From the NCBI GenBank assembly GCA_008828725.1, contig MEHQ01002275.1:309700-373699 (forward strand): DNA of 64,000 nt, given 5' to 3'. Origin of the DNA: Saccharina japonica (taxonomy: Eukaryota > Sar > Phaeophyceae > Laminariales > Laminariaceae). The position numbers and the translations under genes are program-made. The notes beneath the pieces were generated by a model. It had not been told where the DNA came from. It was given only the letters and a program-made list of their open reading frames with translations, and searched no databases. This document shows, one piece after another, positions 50,001 to 62,000 of the stretch. Position 1 is the stretch's first letter. Each line of letters opens with the position of its first letter.

Positions 50001-50916
50001 TATCACGATAGCATCGATCACGAGCAAAAACCTGACATTGGATTCGAGATCCCCACCCCAAAATTACTCCCAGCGGAACGCGTTGGGTCGATCGAAGCTG
50101 TTTCAGATGGGGGGGGGGGGTTCCGGGCCATCCCCTATTTATTGCGTTTTCGCTTCAACCCTATAGGGAGCCTGTTCAATCCACTGAAACCCGGGCACCA
50201 ACTAACGCGTTTGCTCTCAAACTTCGCAAACGGTGTACGAAGGGCCTTATTGGCACGTTATTAAATTTTGGGGGGTTAGGGGTAGGTTGGTAACAACATT
50301 CCACAACCCCCCACGAAAATATTAAATATTCAGCTTTAGCTCGGAACCCGCCAAGAAGGGAAAATGGGATACCTGGTATAAAATATCTGTTGATTCAGAG
50401 AGATGGTAGAGATGCTACTATTAATATTAATACTAATACTACTACCTGGTACGGCGTTAGAAGATACCAGGTAGGTACGTACGTACCCACGCGTATTCGA
50501 CTCAAGTCGGAATGGAAGGAAAAATTAATATTGATACGAGTAGATACCAGGTACATCTTGTATGCCCGTATCATACGTACATAATGGTACCTGGTACCTG
50601 GTACCGGCATGATTTACTGGATACATACGTAGTCAAAACCAATTGCAACACCAACCAACGTGCTCTCGGCCTGGATTCCCACCTTCAATGTCTCCTGCAC
50701 GCCCTCGTCCCCTGCTTCTTCGCTCTGCACCCTCTGCTTCCACGCCGACCGAGCTTTCAAGAAGTTGTACACGCGATCGCTAAGGTACGAGTAGGAGTCG
50801 GCGTGCATCGAGTTTGCCGACCGCGCCGACCGAGCCGAGAGGGGCACTCTGCTCCTACCAGACCCCGCGCTTCTGGTGGTGGTAGCATCATCGCCGTTCC
50901 CTCGATGTGAAGGCAT
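47087..50916 (-). CDS. Small multi-pass membrane protein, unrecognised (three exons)
   Basis: The best-supported exon is 48055-47684, with acceptor TTGCGCAG and donor GCG/GTGAGA. It begins RLPKDFEPFFAIDTRRRLGE and contains two or three hydrophobic helices (GLYLLLGLLWSVMCPGYLDG and ASLLLAMFGLVAAPVMAATA). A downstream exon at 47218-47087 joins in phase 0 and ends in a hydrophobic AVAIAAAVAAAEAKI and TAG. A possible first exon is 50916-50683, starting MPSHRGNGDD and ending ETLK at a GTGGGA donor, also in phase 0. Together these give about 245 aa. The helix pattern is broadly like the TMEM185-type neighbour, but I cannot name a family. The middle exon is likely real; the outer joins are tentative. 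The first intron contains TE debris. Confidence 0.4.
48172..48290 (-). mobile_element. SINE body fragment
   Basis: Contains ACTCAGATCCGGGGTCACA and the GATCGTGAGAAAAGTTCATT block, matching in reverse complement the body of the SINE at 14108. Both ends are missing. Confidence 0.5.
49000..49365 (+). pseudogene. Transposon-derived coding fragment with frameshift
   Basis: One plus frame reads LTIKLATLAVESFGRLRNEG, then SLARKGVCKERL. After about 49279 the open message continues in a different frame as IVTTQVAISRRVHRYKLAL. The two halves look like one protein broken by a frameshift. The motif resembles polyprotein tails of stramenopile retroelements as I remember them; I cannot confirm this by search. 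It lies in the first intron of the small membrane-protein gene on the other strand. Confidence 0.4.
49605..49686. repeat. Perfect 23-bp inverted repeat
   Basis: GAGGTCCC plus A8 plus CAAGTTC (49605-49627) is exactly complementary to GAACTTG plus T8 plus GGGACCTC (49664-49686), with a 36-bp loop. It forms a strong hairpin in intronic sequence. Confidence 0.8.
50463..50606. repeat. Cluster of TACCAGGTA/TACCTGGTA palindromes
   Basis: At least five copies of the 9-bp motif or its complement occur in 140 bp, ending in GGTACCTGGTACCTGGTACC. The same motif is scattered through non-coding parts of the window. Confidence 0.7.
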
Positions 50917-51513
50917 ACCGTACCGACGCTTACAATAGTAGACCCACAGGATGTGCGGAAAATTCGTCACGATGTCACGATAGATCACAGAGTGCTGGCT
51001 CGCTCCTTCCTCGCGCGTTTGTTTCTCGATTGCGGCGTAACCTGTACCGTTTCGCAATTTTGCGGCGTAACCAACCGCAGTGCGTTGCTCGTTGCTCGTG
51101 CCTCGTGCTCGTTGCTCGTTGCTTGTTTGAGGTTGCAAGATCTTTGAGTCTGCAGAACGATGACATGACTTAGCTTTCAGCTTACAGCGTACGCAGCGGT
51201 CTGCATGCCTGCATTGTATTAAAAAATCTCGTATACATACTGTAGTTCTGTTGGCCGTTGAGCCTGGGATCTATACGACCTACAGACCTACAGCAGTATA
51301 TCCTTCACGATGAATGTACACCGCTGTTGTAGGAAGTGTAGGAAGGAAAGTAGAACCCGAGTATCGGCCACCAATCACGTTCAACCCCAACACCACCACC
51401 GAACTCACTCACAGCTCACAGCTCACAACCTTGAATCCTGAGTAGTATCAGGTACCAGGTAAAGTAGGTGGCAATATATACGTACGTACTACCCTGTACA
51501 CTCTGTACTTCTT

Positions 51514-51711
<198 letters not shown>

Positions 51712-51821
51712 CGCTTTTTTATTGTCTTTTATTTCTATTTTTTGGTTCGGCTCGTGTTGTTTCGTTCTCGTACCCGGTACGTTAGCATCTCACTTGCTTT
51801 ACCCATTTATTTGCGTTTATT

Positions 51822-52276
51822 TTGTTTTGGTTTTTCTCTGTTTCACAGTCTGTGACCACAGAATTTGTATCTCTCTAGGATTAGGAATCAGACAGACACT
51901 GGGTGTACTGATGTGGTTGAGTAGAAAGGACGGGTTTAATGTGAAGACAACAAACACACACCGAACATCATCAGCATCATCATCATCATCAGGGATCGCG
52001 GGGAAATGGAGCTAGCGATACCACGATACTGCTGCTGTGCGAGCTCGCAGAGCGCGGAAAACTTTCGTAGAATTTAAGTGGATCCTATTATTCTGTATTC
52101 ATTACATGTTAATAATGTGTACACTTTACGTGTTTTGTTTTGGTTTTTCTCTGTTTCACAGTCTGTGACCACAGAATTTGTATCTCTCTAGGATTAGGAA
52201 TCAGGACAGACACTGGGTGTACTGATGTGGTTGGGTAGAAATAACGGGTTTAACGTGAAGACAACACACACTACAC
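51822..52276 (+). repeat. Two direct copies of a ~140-bp unit, 309 bp apart
   Basis: Units at 51822-51961 and 52131-52276 both run from GTTTTGTTTTGGTTTTTCTC through GTGACCACAGAATTTGTATC to GTGAAGACAACA. They differ at a few positions only. No frame is conserved. This may be a pair of solo terminal repeats or a local duplication. Confidence 0.75.
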
Positions 52277-53205
52277 GAGGAGACTATTATGTGAGTCCGA
52301 TTTCCGATTTCCCATTATTATATTATTATATTTTCTCTCCGACAATATTCAGCTCAAATCTAGATACCTCGCGTACGTATAAATAATTGTAGGAATATTA
52401 ATAATGATAAGATAACATACGTATTATACATACAAAGTAGGAAGAATAAAAGGCCAAATTAATTATTAAATAGAACACGGATCTAAAGGTTTCCCGTTGT
52501 TTTTATCGATTACCGGCGTAACAATACTGGAAATAGCTGTACCGCTCGCCACTCGCCACGATGACTTGAACTGCTGGCTTCGTCCTTCTTCAATATTTCA
52601 GGTTCCTCGTTATATGACTGGGTGACCCACCAAAGAGCTAGAAGACCAGTCGCAATGCCGACGACGCCGACGTGTTATATGACTGGGGGTGAGACACAGA
52701 GTATCTCCTTGCAGGTTTGACTATTAAGCATCCTTGGTGTTACTCACGTTCGTGTAGAATTAAGCGTAGGAGAGAAGCAGCTTTTTATTATTTACCAGAG
52801 CCAGATGACATCTCACCCCGGATGGGTCTTATGAATCTCCCAAATACGAATGCCACCCCAAGCGATACGAAAACGCACCAATTACCAATAAATGAGGTAA
52901 TTACCGGTCTTCCAAGCCCTTACCATTGCGTACATCCTTGCTTTCAGCCCCGCGATAAAGCCAAGTATTCTTCGTATATATGTATATGTAGCAGGTACAA
53001 TATTTGGGTGAACGGTGGTAGTGCGTATTCTATTGAGTACACGGAGGGGAGGAGAATTGGTTGGAGGAGATTGGTGGTATTCGACAAATTGGGTCAGCTT
53101 TTTCATTCTGAATGAATAATGCCCTGCACATTGTCGGAAGGCAAATAATATAATAATAATGTGTTATTTTTTCTTGTGGACTCGATTTGTGAACACTAAT
53201 ACGAA
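52277..53205. other. AT-rich stretch without a recognised gene
   Basis: About 0.9 kb of AT-rich sequence. An open frame at 52717-53115 has no domain, signal or splice support. Nothing further is called. Confidence 0.4.
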
Positions 53206-53214
53206 TGGGGGGGG

Positions 53215-53725
53215 GGTACTCGATATTCATGCATGGCCGTAGTCGTATATATAACCATAGACCCTCGCATCCGTACAATACCGGGACGGAGCATGTCGGG
53301 TTTTCACCGACCAGGCAGACATTGCTAGCACCAAGCTCGAAGCGCCGTGAGGTGTTCGGCGAGTCGCATGAAGGGTGAGCTGCATCCTGCTAAAAACCCC
53401 TTTATGAGGCGGACTTGCATATGGGGATGATAGCTCCAATGAGGTACTTTCATTTCCGGTGTGGCAATTTCTAGAGACAGCAATGGGTATTACTATGTAA
53501 CTGCCTCGTGGGTGCCTCACCATAAACACAACGTGATACGATCATTCCCCTTGTGCGGAAGAAATATCATATTCTCCACCCCGCACAAATTATTTAACTC
53601 GACCGCCAGCTGTGATCAACCGCCAGAAAAAAACGGTACCCTGGTGGCCTAGGTCATGTAGTGAGCGGCGTGTTTTACAGTGTCGTAGCCAACCGACGCC
53701 AGCCCAACCTATATACCAGGTATAG
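53215..53725 (-). mobile_element. 530-bp repeat family, copy c
   Basis: Follows a G run with GTACTCGATATTCATGCATG and ends CCCAACCTATATACC before another G run. It matches copy b over its whole length with small indels, including GTGAGCTGCATCCTGCTA and CCGACCAGGCAGACATT. Confidence 0.75.
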
Positions 53726-55065
53726 TGTAGGAGGGGGGGGGGCGTGCGGTTATTTGATAGAAGTATTATTCCCCGTGAGCAAGCACAATTCTACACCCCC
53801 CTTGCACAACTACAACGACGGGCCGCCTCAGAAGATTGAAGTCCTTTCGCGTTGTTTGTCGATGAGCCGACGCCCTACCTAGTGACGATGCCATGCACTG
53901 CTGTATCTCCCTAGAGTGTGCCGGGTTGGGACAGCTGGGCGCGCTCAAATACCCTTTTACTGCTGCGCGCCATGTCTCCCTCGCCCCCCCCCTCCCCCCC
54001 CGACGATCATCGTGTTTTTGGCAAAGCTCGGGTTTTTTTGTTACCCCCGCCACGCCTCACTCGACACTTTCGACCCCATACTAGACCCTCTAGCCCCTGT
54101 CGCCGGTTTTCACTTTCGATACATACGTGTCACGCTTTTGTTGGCGATACGTGGTTCCATTATTAGCATCTAGCCACACCAAACTGCTCGCGGTCAATAT
54201 GGTCCACTGCCGCAAGCGGCTCCCCAGCATTGATCGATCAGTGTGTCCTTGCCGATGTGTCGCCACAGTCTTCTGACGTGGTTTATCCTGTCGAGAGACC
54301 AAAACGTCTCGTCGCTTCGAGATGAAAGGTGTGTCCTTTCTGTCGCCAGCGCCGGCCAAGTTGATCCTCTTGACAACCTGCATGGTGGTGCTGGTTGTTG
54401 TTTTTCACACGTCGTAGTTTTGTGTTTGTGTGTCCCCCTTCGAGGGTTGTTTGTGCGGCGTGATCGTCGCTCCGTCCGCCTCCTCCCTCCAGATTGCTCC
54501 GGCTCCGGGGTTCATCTCCGCGTCCCGGACGTTTCAGGCTCGTCTCTCTCGCCCCTAAGACTGCAGCCCCGGCTTTGGTTTCGCCTCTGCTTTTCTTGAG
54601 CGTTTGCCAACGCTATCTTAGACTCATGGGCCTCGCTCTGGGGCGTTTCGGACCGCTAGCTTTTGAACACGTACTTTATTGTGCACATTTACACGATGTC
54701 ACATTCGGGGTTGTTGAGGGGGTTGTTTGTTGCACATACGGCGGAAGACGCTCTCATCCATTTTTATTTTTAGGTTGTTCTCTAAATCCGCAACTGACTT
54801 CAGGTTATGATATTTTCCATGCCCCGTTTCGATTTTTCATCGTGCACCCATCATTGCTGGGTCTCGGGAACCAAAACTTGCTTTAGGCGAGATAAGCTGG
54901 AACGATAAGTTGACGTTACCTTGGATCAGTATAGTTCGGCCGTCTTACTTCAAGTTTTCTGTATTCGAGCCAGCTTGTCGTCATCCGGCCACCTCGAATA
55001 TTATCGGGTGCCGGGGTCAATCACCGGTGCCGGGATGCCATAATACAAGAAGCTCAGTAAGGCCA

Positions 55066-55475
55066 GCAGCCTGGATCAGCTACCCACCCCCCGCGTGGAT
55101 CAAGGTGCTCGATTTTTTTTTCACTAAGGACAATGTATCTCTTCCTCTCGCTTCGACCTGGTGTCTTCGTTTCACCGCATCACCGCGCACAAGGATGCAC
55201 ACCGCTCTCCCCTCGCGGCGGTTTACTCTCCTACGGGACGGGACTGCGTACGGGACTTGTTGAGAGCCTCGTGCTGCTCCATTCAACATAGCAATGCATC
55301 GCCCGAACTTGTTGGTTGGTTTGTCCAACGTGATCAACGAGGTCATCAACAAAACCCTTGGGGTAATTGGCCGCCTGTTATACCTCGACGACCCCATCGT
55401 CTTCGGCTCTGGTCCATCGGCTCATGTCGGAACCACCCGTGCCTTTTTCGAGCGCCTACATACAAAGTAGTCTTG
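55066..55475 (+). pseudogene. Ty3/gypsy reverse transcriptase fragment
   Basis: Pieces in shifting plus frames follow the order of a gypsy reverse transcriptase. First comes LDQLPTPRVDQVLD, corresponding to the usual YPLPRIDELLD. Then FHRITAHKDAHR corresponds to the HQIRI block. Last comes GRLLYLDDPIVFGSG and AFFERL, which contains the catalytic YxDD site at 55381-55392. Frameshifts and stops separate the blocks, so the element is dead. No long terminal repeats or other domains are recognised around it. Confidence 0.62.
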
Positions 55476-55889
55476 GGGCTCTAGCCCACAAAGGCTCTGT
55501 TGGATGCTACGTACATATTTCCTACTGCACACATCAAGAGACTATGGTCGCCGGCGGCAGTATGCCCAAACGCTGAAAAGGTATCGACCTTTATAAACTT
55601 GCTCACGCCTCGGATCATGAAGCGTGTTCGCTCTCTTTTCTAGGCTGGCAATTGTATTTAATACCGCACATTTTGAGGTTTCGTCAGTCCCAGGCGACGA
55701 TGCTCTGGTAGCCCCAGGCGATGATGCTCTGTTAGCTCCCGGACCACACGCTGTTGGATGCGCCTGAGATAGGCGCGATTGCCGGCAACAGGTAGCTACG
55801 TGGGACTGCAACTACCACCCTCTGCAGCACCAACGGGAAATTGGAAATTGGTCCCAAGGGCGTTCGGATGATTGACAACGCACAACACG

Positions 55890-56425
55890 CTGCTGGATGT
55901 GCCCAAGGCAATGGCTATCGCACAGCAACAAAGAGCACATGACAGAGGGCCTATCTTTCTTCCCGAGCCAAGGATCCATAAGCTTCGGGGCCGAAACGCA
56001 GACATGGACTGCGCAATCAACAGTGGAGACAGGGCCAGTGGCAATAAGCTTTGGGGGAAAGGAAGCTACCTACCTCGCCAATTTCATGATGGAGCTGGGC
56101 TCTACGCCCTTCAACTCCGTGCGCGTCACCTGCAGCAGCACGGGTGCATTGGGCGTTGCTGGAAAATCGACATACAGCTTGAGGACGAAATACATTGGTT
56201 TGTGGTTCTTCTTCCTTCACGAGCTGACCAAGAGCAGCCAAATCGTCACCCACCCCGTGCCGACGTAGCAGATGCTCGCCGACTGCGCGACCAAGCAACC
56301 CGCTAACACGCAAGTCGTCTCAATCCTGCAGCAGATCAAGGACTTCTCGCGCGCTGAACAGGGATTCTTCGAACGAGGGAGATCGAGCGTCGACATCCAC
56401 GACATCAAGCCACTGGAATAATTCA
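55890..56425 (+). pseudogene. Ty1/copia RNase H fragment
   Basis: The plus frame reads WTAQSTVE, then KEATYLANFMMELG, SSTGALGVAGKSTYSLRTK and FFFLHELTKSSQIVTHPVPT. A stop follows, and the message continues MLADCATKQ...LQQIKDF. This is the C-terminal RNase H of a copia polyprotein (typical ALSTAEAEY, D.tgAl.l, skHIdiryhfiRe, H..T..q.AD..TK blocks). Key acidic positions look changed and the frame is interrupted. It lies just after a gypsy fragment, so two retroelement classes have landed here. Confidence 0.72.
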
Positions 56426-59007
56426 TTGGTTTCACTCCTCGGCAGTAATCGGTTGCTGTGGAGTGTCGCATGCTCGTTTTGTACGGGGCGGGCAGAGAGA
56501 CGTGGAAGATTGCTATCTGATGTTGGAAGGTTATTTTTCCGTTCCTAGAGGCACTAACTGGTCATCTGGAAGTACAATTGTTGCTGACACGGTCATCTGT
56601 CTATCCTCCCTGCAGCAAGCTCCATTGCTGTGCTCGTTTCAGAGATTGAATCGGGTTGGAGTCAGTTCGAGCCAGCTTGCGCAAGTAAGGATACCGACGT
56701 TGACGATGTCACCTCCATCGAGGGGTCAAGTTGATGATAGGTAATTTGCTGCAGCAGTAGCCATTAGCCCACCATCGCACACTTCTGCCTGATGTGTCTT
56801 GGTTTGACGTCCGATTGCCATACTTCTACTAAAAGAACGGCGTGGAATAAATATGTATGCCTTCAATGGAGGCCACGGTTCGCCAGATAACCGCCAGTCT
56901 TAGTTTCTGCTGATTGCGGCTCTGTCCCAGACGCATCTCTTTCTTTTCGAGTGTTTTTCGACGCTCCGATATCGTCACCACATTGGGTGACATAACTTTA
57001 AGTATCAGTCCGATGGCACTATTACACGCATCCTGTCCATCGACGCGCTGCCCACGAATTGGAGACGCACTGAAATCCGTTTGGCGGCTTGAGAACAGGC
57101 ATAAAAAGTTGGGCCACCAAGCACCTTCGGGGCTGTTTATTATATGTTCCTTTGTACCGTTTAGTTTATACCACGTTCTCGGATCACTACTCGTAGTCAC
57201 CGTCGAGCGTTAACAGTGTGTTCGAACCGGGCTGGAATGCTAGAAGTGATAGACACGAAAACAAGCCGCTCGAGCACACATTTTGTGGCAAAGCCCATCA
57301 TCGACCCCAACCGAATTTTGAAACTTGGAGGGGGTGGTTGAGACACTTGCTGTTTTAGTTTTTTTGCGTCTTCAAGCGAACGCAGGTTCTGGACCCGGAA
57401 GCACTGTACTGCCATTGTTTCGCTTCCTTGTCCTGAACCTGATGTATGTGATGCACTTGGCGTTGCCGGCAGGACTTGGCTTCGGATCTCACTTCACAGA
57501 AACACGTGCGCGAACGAAGATACTGGACAGTCACCCACGACCGTAAATTACGTTTACGGACGCCCGTCAGCCGATTCGTCTCAAGGATCTCGCCGTTCGG
57601 AGGGGAGGTGGCTGTTCTCATGCCATGCACGGCCGTAGTCGTATGACCATAGACCCTTGAAGCCCCACAATGCGGGACGGAGCAGTCTGGTTTTCACCGA
57701 TCAGGCAGACAGTTCTTGCACGAAGCGCGAAGTGCCGTGAGGTGTTGGGCAAGACGCACGAAAGGCGAACTACATCCGATTACGTAAGAACCGCTTGTGA
57801 CGCCGACTTTCTTGCATTGGATGACAGCGTCGAATTAGTTGTTGTTGTTTTTCTCCGGTGTGGCCGGGGAGGGGGGCATTGAAACTATCTACGCCAGCGT
57901 TATATTCGCTGTCGTTTCCTGGCGTTCTAGGACCACAGATCGTACATGGTAAATGTCGTAAGAACAGCTGTAACGAGCGCGGGGTTACTACTACAGACGG
58001 TGGGTGTATCATCGCAGTCATGTACTCGTACCATAGGCACTGGGAGTTTTTTTTTTTAACAATATCAAGGAAGCAATAGGTACAATCCCCAAGAGCAAGT
58101 CTCAGTCTGGGAATACAATAGCCGAACGACGGCATGTGTTGCGAAGGGTGCTCTTCATTTTCCTTGCACACATAGTATGCATGCAGCATCTGTTTCCCGC
58201 CGCTGCTGACACTATCAAAAGTTGTAATGCAGACAATTAGTTGTGTTTTTTTCATCGGCTCGTACGTTTTGTTTATCGAAATCAGCGAAGCAATAAATGC
58301 CCCCCACATATGGAAGGACATCTGACAGCCCCCCCCCACCACATCTAGACGCGGCTTCTCGCCGACTTTTCGCACGTCCGTTGAATGGAATGGGGAAAAT
58401 CCTCGGCGTGGCAAGATTACTGCCCCCAACAAACTATTTTTGATTCGGGCCATGCACCGTGTCGTTTCCTCAACTTTACGTACAGACGTAACAATGTAAC
58501 AATGTAGCAATACAGCGTAAACTTATTCAACAGCAGTCCGTTTCATAAAAGATTTCATCACCATGGCGAGGGCCAGTAAAAGCCTCCTGACCTCCGCCCC
58601 CCACCCCAACACCCTGACCCCCGCGCCCACCCTCTGCCCACGGACTTTCGGGCTTTTTCGCTCGAATGGTACGGTAGGACCTGGCCTTCCGTCTGGAATG
58701 CAAGGGCGCACCACCACACGATGTTTCCGCCAAGCTCGTGTAGAAATCTCTGCTTTTTCGTAAATACATACTTCGTACAAACAAAAGGTAGTCCGGTCAG
58801 ATCTCTACCTCAAAACGTGTGGACCGAACATACCTATGCTCGCACCGTAAAAACACTTGAAAAAATACGAGGCATCTCCAACGCGCACTCGTACGATACG
58901 ACCACAATACAACGTCTCTCGACAAATACAACAACGTCATCCCCGAAGGCTTGCCGCTGAGCTTTTGAGCTTGTTGCAGCCTCGACCACCCGAAAAAACA
59001 ACAATGG
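56426..59007. other. Intergenic region with one partial repeat
   Basis: About 2.6 kb between the copia fragment and the MYB gene. It contains a partial copy of the 530-bp repeat at 57616-57868. Frames at 56829-57200, 57770-58510 and around 58527-58784 have no recognisable domain or splice support. Confidence 0.4.
57616..57868 (-). mobile_element. 530-bp repeat family, copy d (partial)
   Basis: Matches the first half of copies b and c from GCCGTAGTCGTATGACCATA through GTGCCGTGAGGTGTTGGGC to GGTGTGGCCGG. It is more diverged and lacks the second half and the G run at its start. Confidence 0.65.
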
Positions 59008-62000
59008 CTAGCTCGAGAAATCCTGGAACCCAGTCGCCCAGCTAGCCCGCGGGGAGAGCGATTGCGGCGACAAAGCCCCCGCGAGCGGAGACAGCCTGCT
59101 CGAGCCAAACGTTGGGCTGACGGGGTTTGGAGAGTAAATCGACGCGAAGTCATTGAAGTTGTAGTTGGGCACCATGCCGCCCATCGCCGCGGCGAAGTCG
59201 AAGTGCTGGCTGGGGTCGCCCCCGCTCGCGCTGCCGCCGCCATCGCTGCTGCCGTCGCTACCGCGGCCGCCGCTCAAGATGCCGCCCAAGCCCCCCGCCC
59301 CGCTCGTCATCGGGAACTGGTAGGGGGACATCGGACCCATGCCGCCCATCCCGATCAGCGAGGTGGGGGACGCTTGAAGGTCCCCCGGTTCGCCCATCAT
59401 CATCATCGCGTTCTCGGCGCCCACGGGAAGCCCGCACAGCATGGCCGACGTTCTCGGGCTGTGCTGCGGTGGAGGCATCGCCATCGCTCCCGTATTCGTC
59501 ACTCCTCCTCCTGCTCCTCCTCCGCCAATGCTGATGCCCATGGCGTCGTGCACGCTTCCGCCGTCGGATCCCTTAGCCGAGCGCGCGCGCTTCGGTGCCG
59601 CGGGCGAATCGGGGCCGGCGAGGAGGGTCGGCGACGTGACGGGCAAGGGCGGCAGCACGGTCGGCGTCAGCCTGGGCGGGCTGGTCGGGGGAGGGCCCGG
59701 CCCGGGCGGGCCGAAGACCGCGTCCACGGGGTAGTAGCCGAGGCGGTCCCACGAAACTTTAGCCGGCGCCACCACGTTCAGGCCCGGCGCACTCATCAGA
59801 GCCAGCAGAAGCTGCACGTGCATGTACCTGCGCACCGACGTCCCCGGAATCGCGATCGGGTAGTCGCCGCCAACCCCCCCCCCGCCTCCCCTCCCTCCCC
59901 CCCTCCGCGCCACGCCTCCCATGTGTTGATGCTGCACTTGCTGGTGCTGCTGCTGCTGTTGCTGATGGTGTTGGTGGAAGTGGTGGTGGGGGTGGTGGGG
60001 TCGGTGGTGCTGCATCTGTGCCATGGGTTGGTTCACAACGTTTCCCATTCCGCCGGCGTACCTCGCGGCTGCCTCGGCCGCCGCGGATGCCGCCGCCGCC
60101 GCCGACGAGCCCATCCCCGGCGGCGGACACCCGTAGGGCACGGAGGACGTGTGAGACACGCGCGATGCAGCTCGAGCTGCAGAGCGGGCGGCGGCGATAG
60201 CAGCCGACGCGGCACTCGCACCCTCCGAACCGTGCGGATCGTGTCCGACGTACATCCCGGGGTCAACGTTCGTGTTTACAAAAAGTCGAGGGCGGGGTCG
60301 CTTGCCGGTGACGCTATCACAGCCCCCTTGCGACCCCACCGAGGACGCTGGTGCCGGCAGTGGCGGGGGGGGTTCGCTGGTTGCGTGAGAACTAGCTGCT
60401 CGTTCGAAAGGCGCTTGGCCTTTACCCTGGAAGGGGATCTGCGTTTCTGTCGCGCCCATAGGGGGAGCGAGTCCTGCTGCTGCTGTTGTTGTTGTTGCTG
60501 CTGCTGCGCCGACGCCCACGCTCCCATCAGCGTCCTCTGTCCCACCGACAACACCTATGCTTCGTGCGCTGCCACCGACTCTGCTGTTGCCCTCGAGCTT
60601 CTTGTTGAGCTCCTCGTACGCGGTCTGTAGCGTGGCGGTCTCTTTCCTCGTGAGAGACCCGATCACGGACTGGCCCACCAAGGGCTGCTCATCTGACAGC
60701 TGAAAAACATCGGGAGCGTGAAAAAAGGAGATCGTTACAACCTAAGGCAACCAATCGGGCTGACCGGTGGGCCAGCTGGAGAGCACATTCATTGCTGAAA
60801 GTACCGCATGCGGGATATTTTTTAACATCCATCCATCCATGCCGAACACCTTGAAAAACAAAAAATCGTTCTTTTTCCCGCAAAACACATGGTGCGAACA
60901 GACCAAACACAAGGCAAAACCGTACCCATCGTTTAATATTAGACGCCCCAAAAGTGTCGCAGCCCCTTCAAGCGACGTCTGACGGGAAGAAGAAGATGAA
61001 GACAATTATCATACAAAGCCCACGCGCTTAAAAACCTCCTCCAAAACAATAAGTCTGCACACGAACCTGCCATCGGCCCAATCCTTCCACAGACGACGCT
61101 GACGACGCCCCTAGCGGAAACGACGACAGGGGCACGACGGCCGGCGAAGCTCCCGCCTCAATTGCCGGCGCTGCGGGAGCGCACGGTCCCACGTGCGCAG
61201 CGGAGGACCCCGCCACCCCCCGCATCTTTTGAGCCGCGGGAGGCAGGGGCGACTCGGGCCCCCCGACCCGGCCAACCGGAGAGCAGACCCCTCCTCCTCC
61301 TCCTCCGCCCGGAACGACGTCGAGCGCGAAGCTGCCGTAGTCTCCCTCGTCGTCATTGCCACCCCCGGGACGCGGTGTAGCCGACCCGCCGCCGATTTCG
61401 CCGTCACCGCCATCATCATCGATATCACCCATTCCGGCGCCGAGGCCTTCACTGCTGCTGCCCTGCGGGGCGTTCTTCTTCTGAAAAGTGGCGTGCCAGT
61501 GGCTCTTGACGCTGTTTTCGGTGCGTCCGGTGAGGAGCTTGGCGATTTCGGCCCATCGATCTCCTCCCAAGCGGAGCTGCGCGTCTCGCAGAATCTGATC
61601 TTCGATCTCGGTCCACGGCTCTTCTCTCAGAGACGGGTCAAGGTGGTGGAACCAACTTGGAAAGTAGCAGCAATTTCGGGGCAAAAGGGCGCACGCGTCG
61701 AGGTGATAGGAGATGGGTAAGAGAGCGGTCGTATAATATTCCGGGCAAGCATGCTGCAAACACGGCAGTAGGTAACCTCGTGCACAAAACTTAGTTTTAG
61801 AAACGTCAGGTTATGGTATTTGATTGCAGGGGTTTATGCGTGGGGGGGGGGCAGGCGTTGGCAGTGAGGGCAGGATACGGCATGTACGGCCTCCGTTTTT
61901 TGTTTTTTTGAATGATACTTGACTTCTCTCTCTGCAAACACGATGCGTTGTTTATATAAGCAGCAGTTAGTTGGTGCGAAAAAGGCGGCCCCAAGAGCAC

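Noticed and set aside
52717..53115. 132-codon plus-strand frame
   Set aside because: AT-rich, no domain, and no sign of conservation or splicing.
59062..60630. Plus-strand open frame of 522 codons opposite the MYB gene
   Set aside because: The minus strand here is a full exon with exact splice phase to the MYB repeats; the plus frame is an Arg/His-rich shadow in GC-rich sequence.
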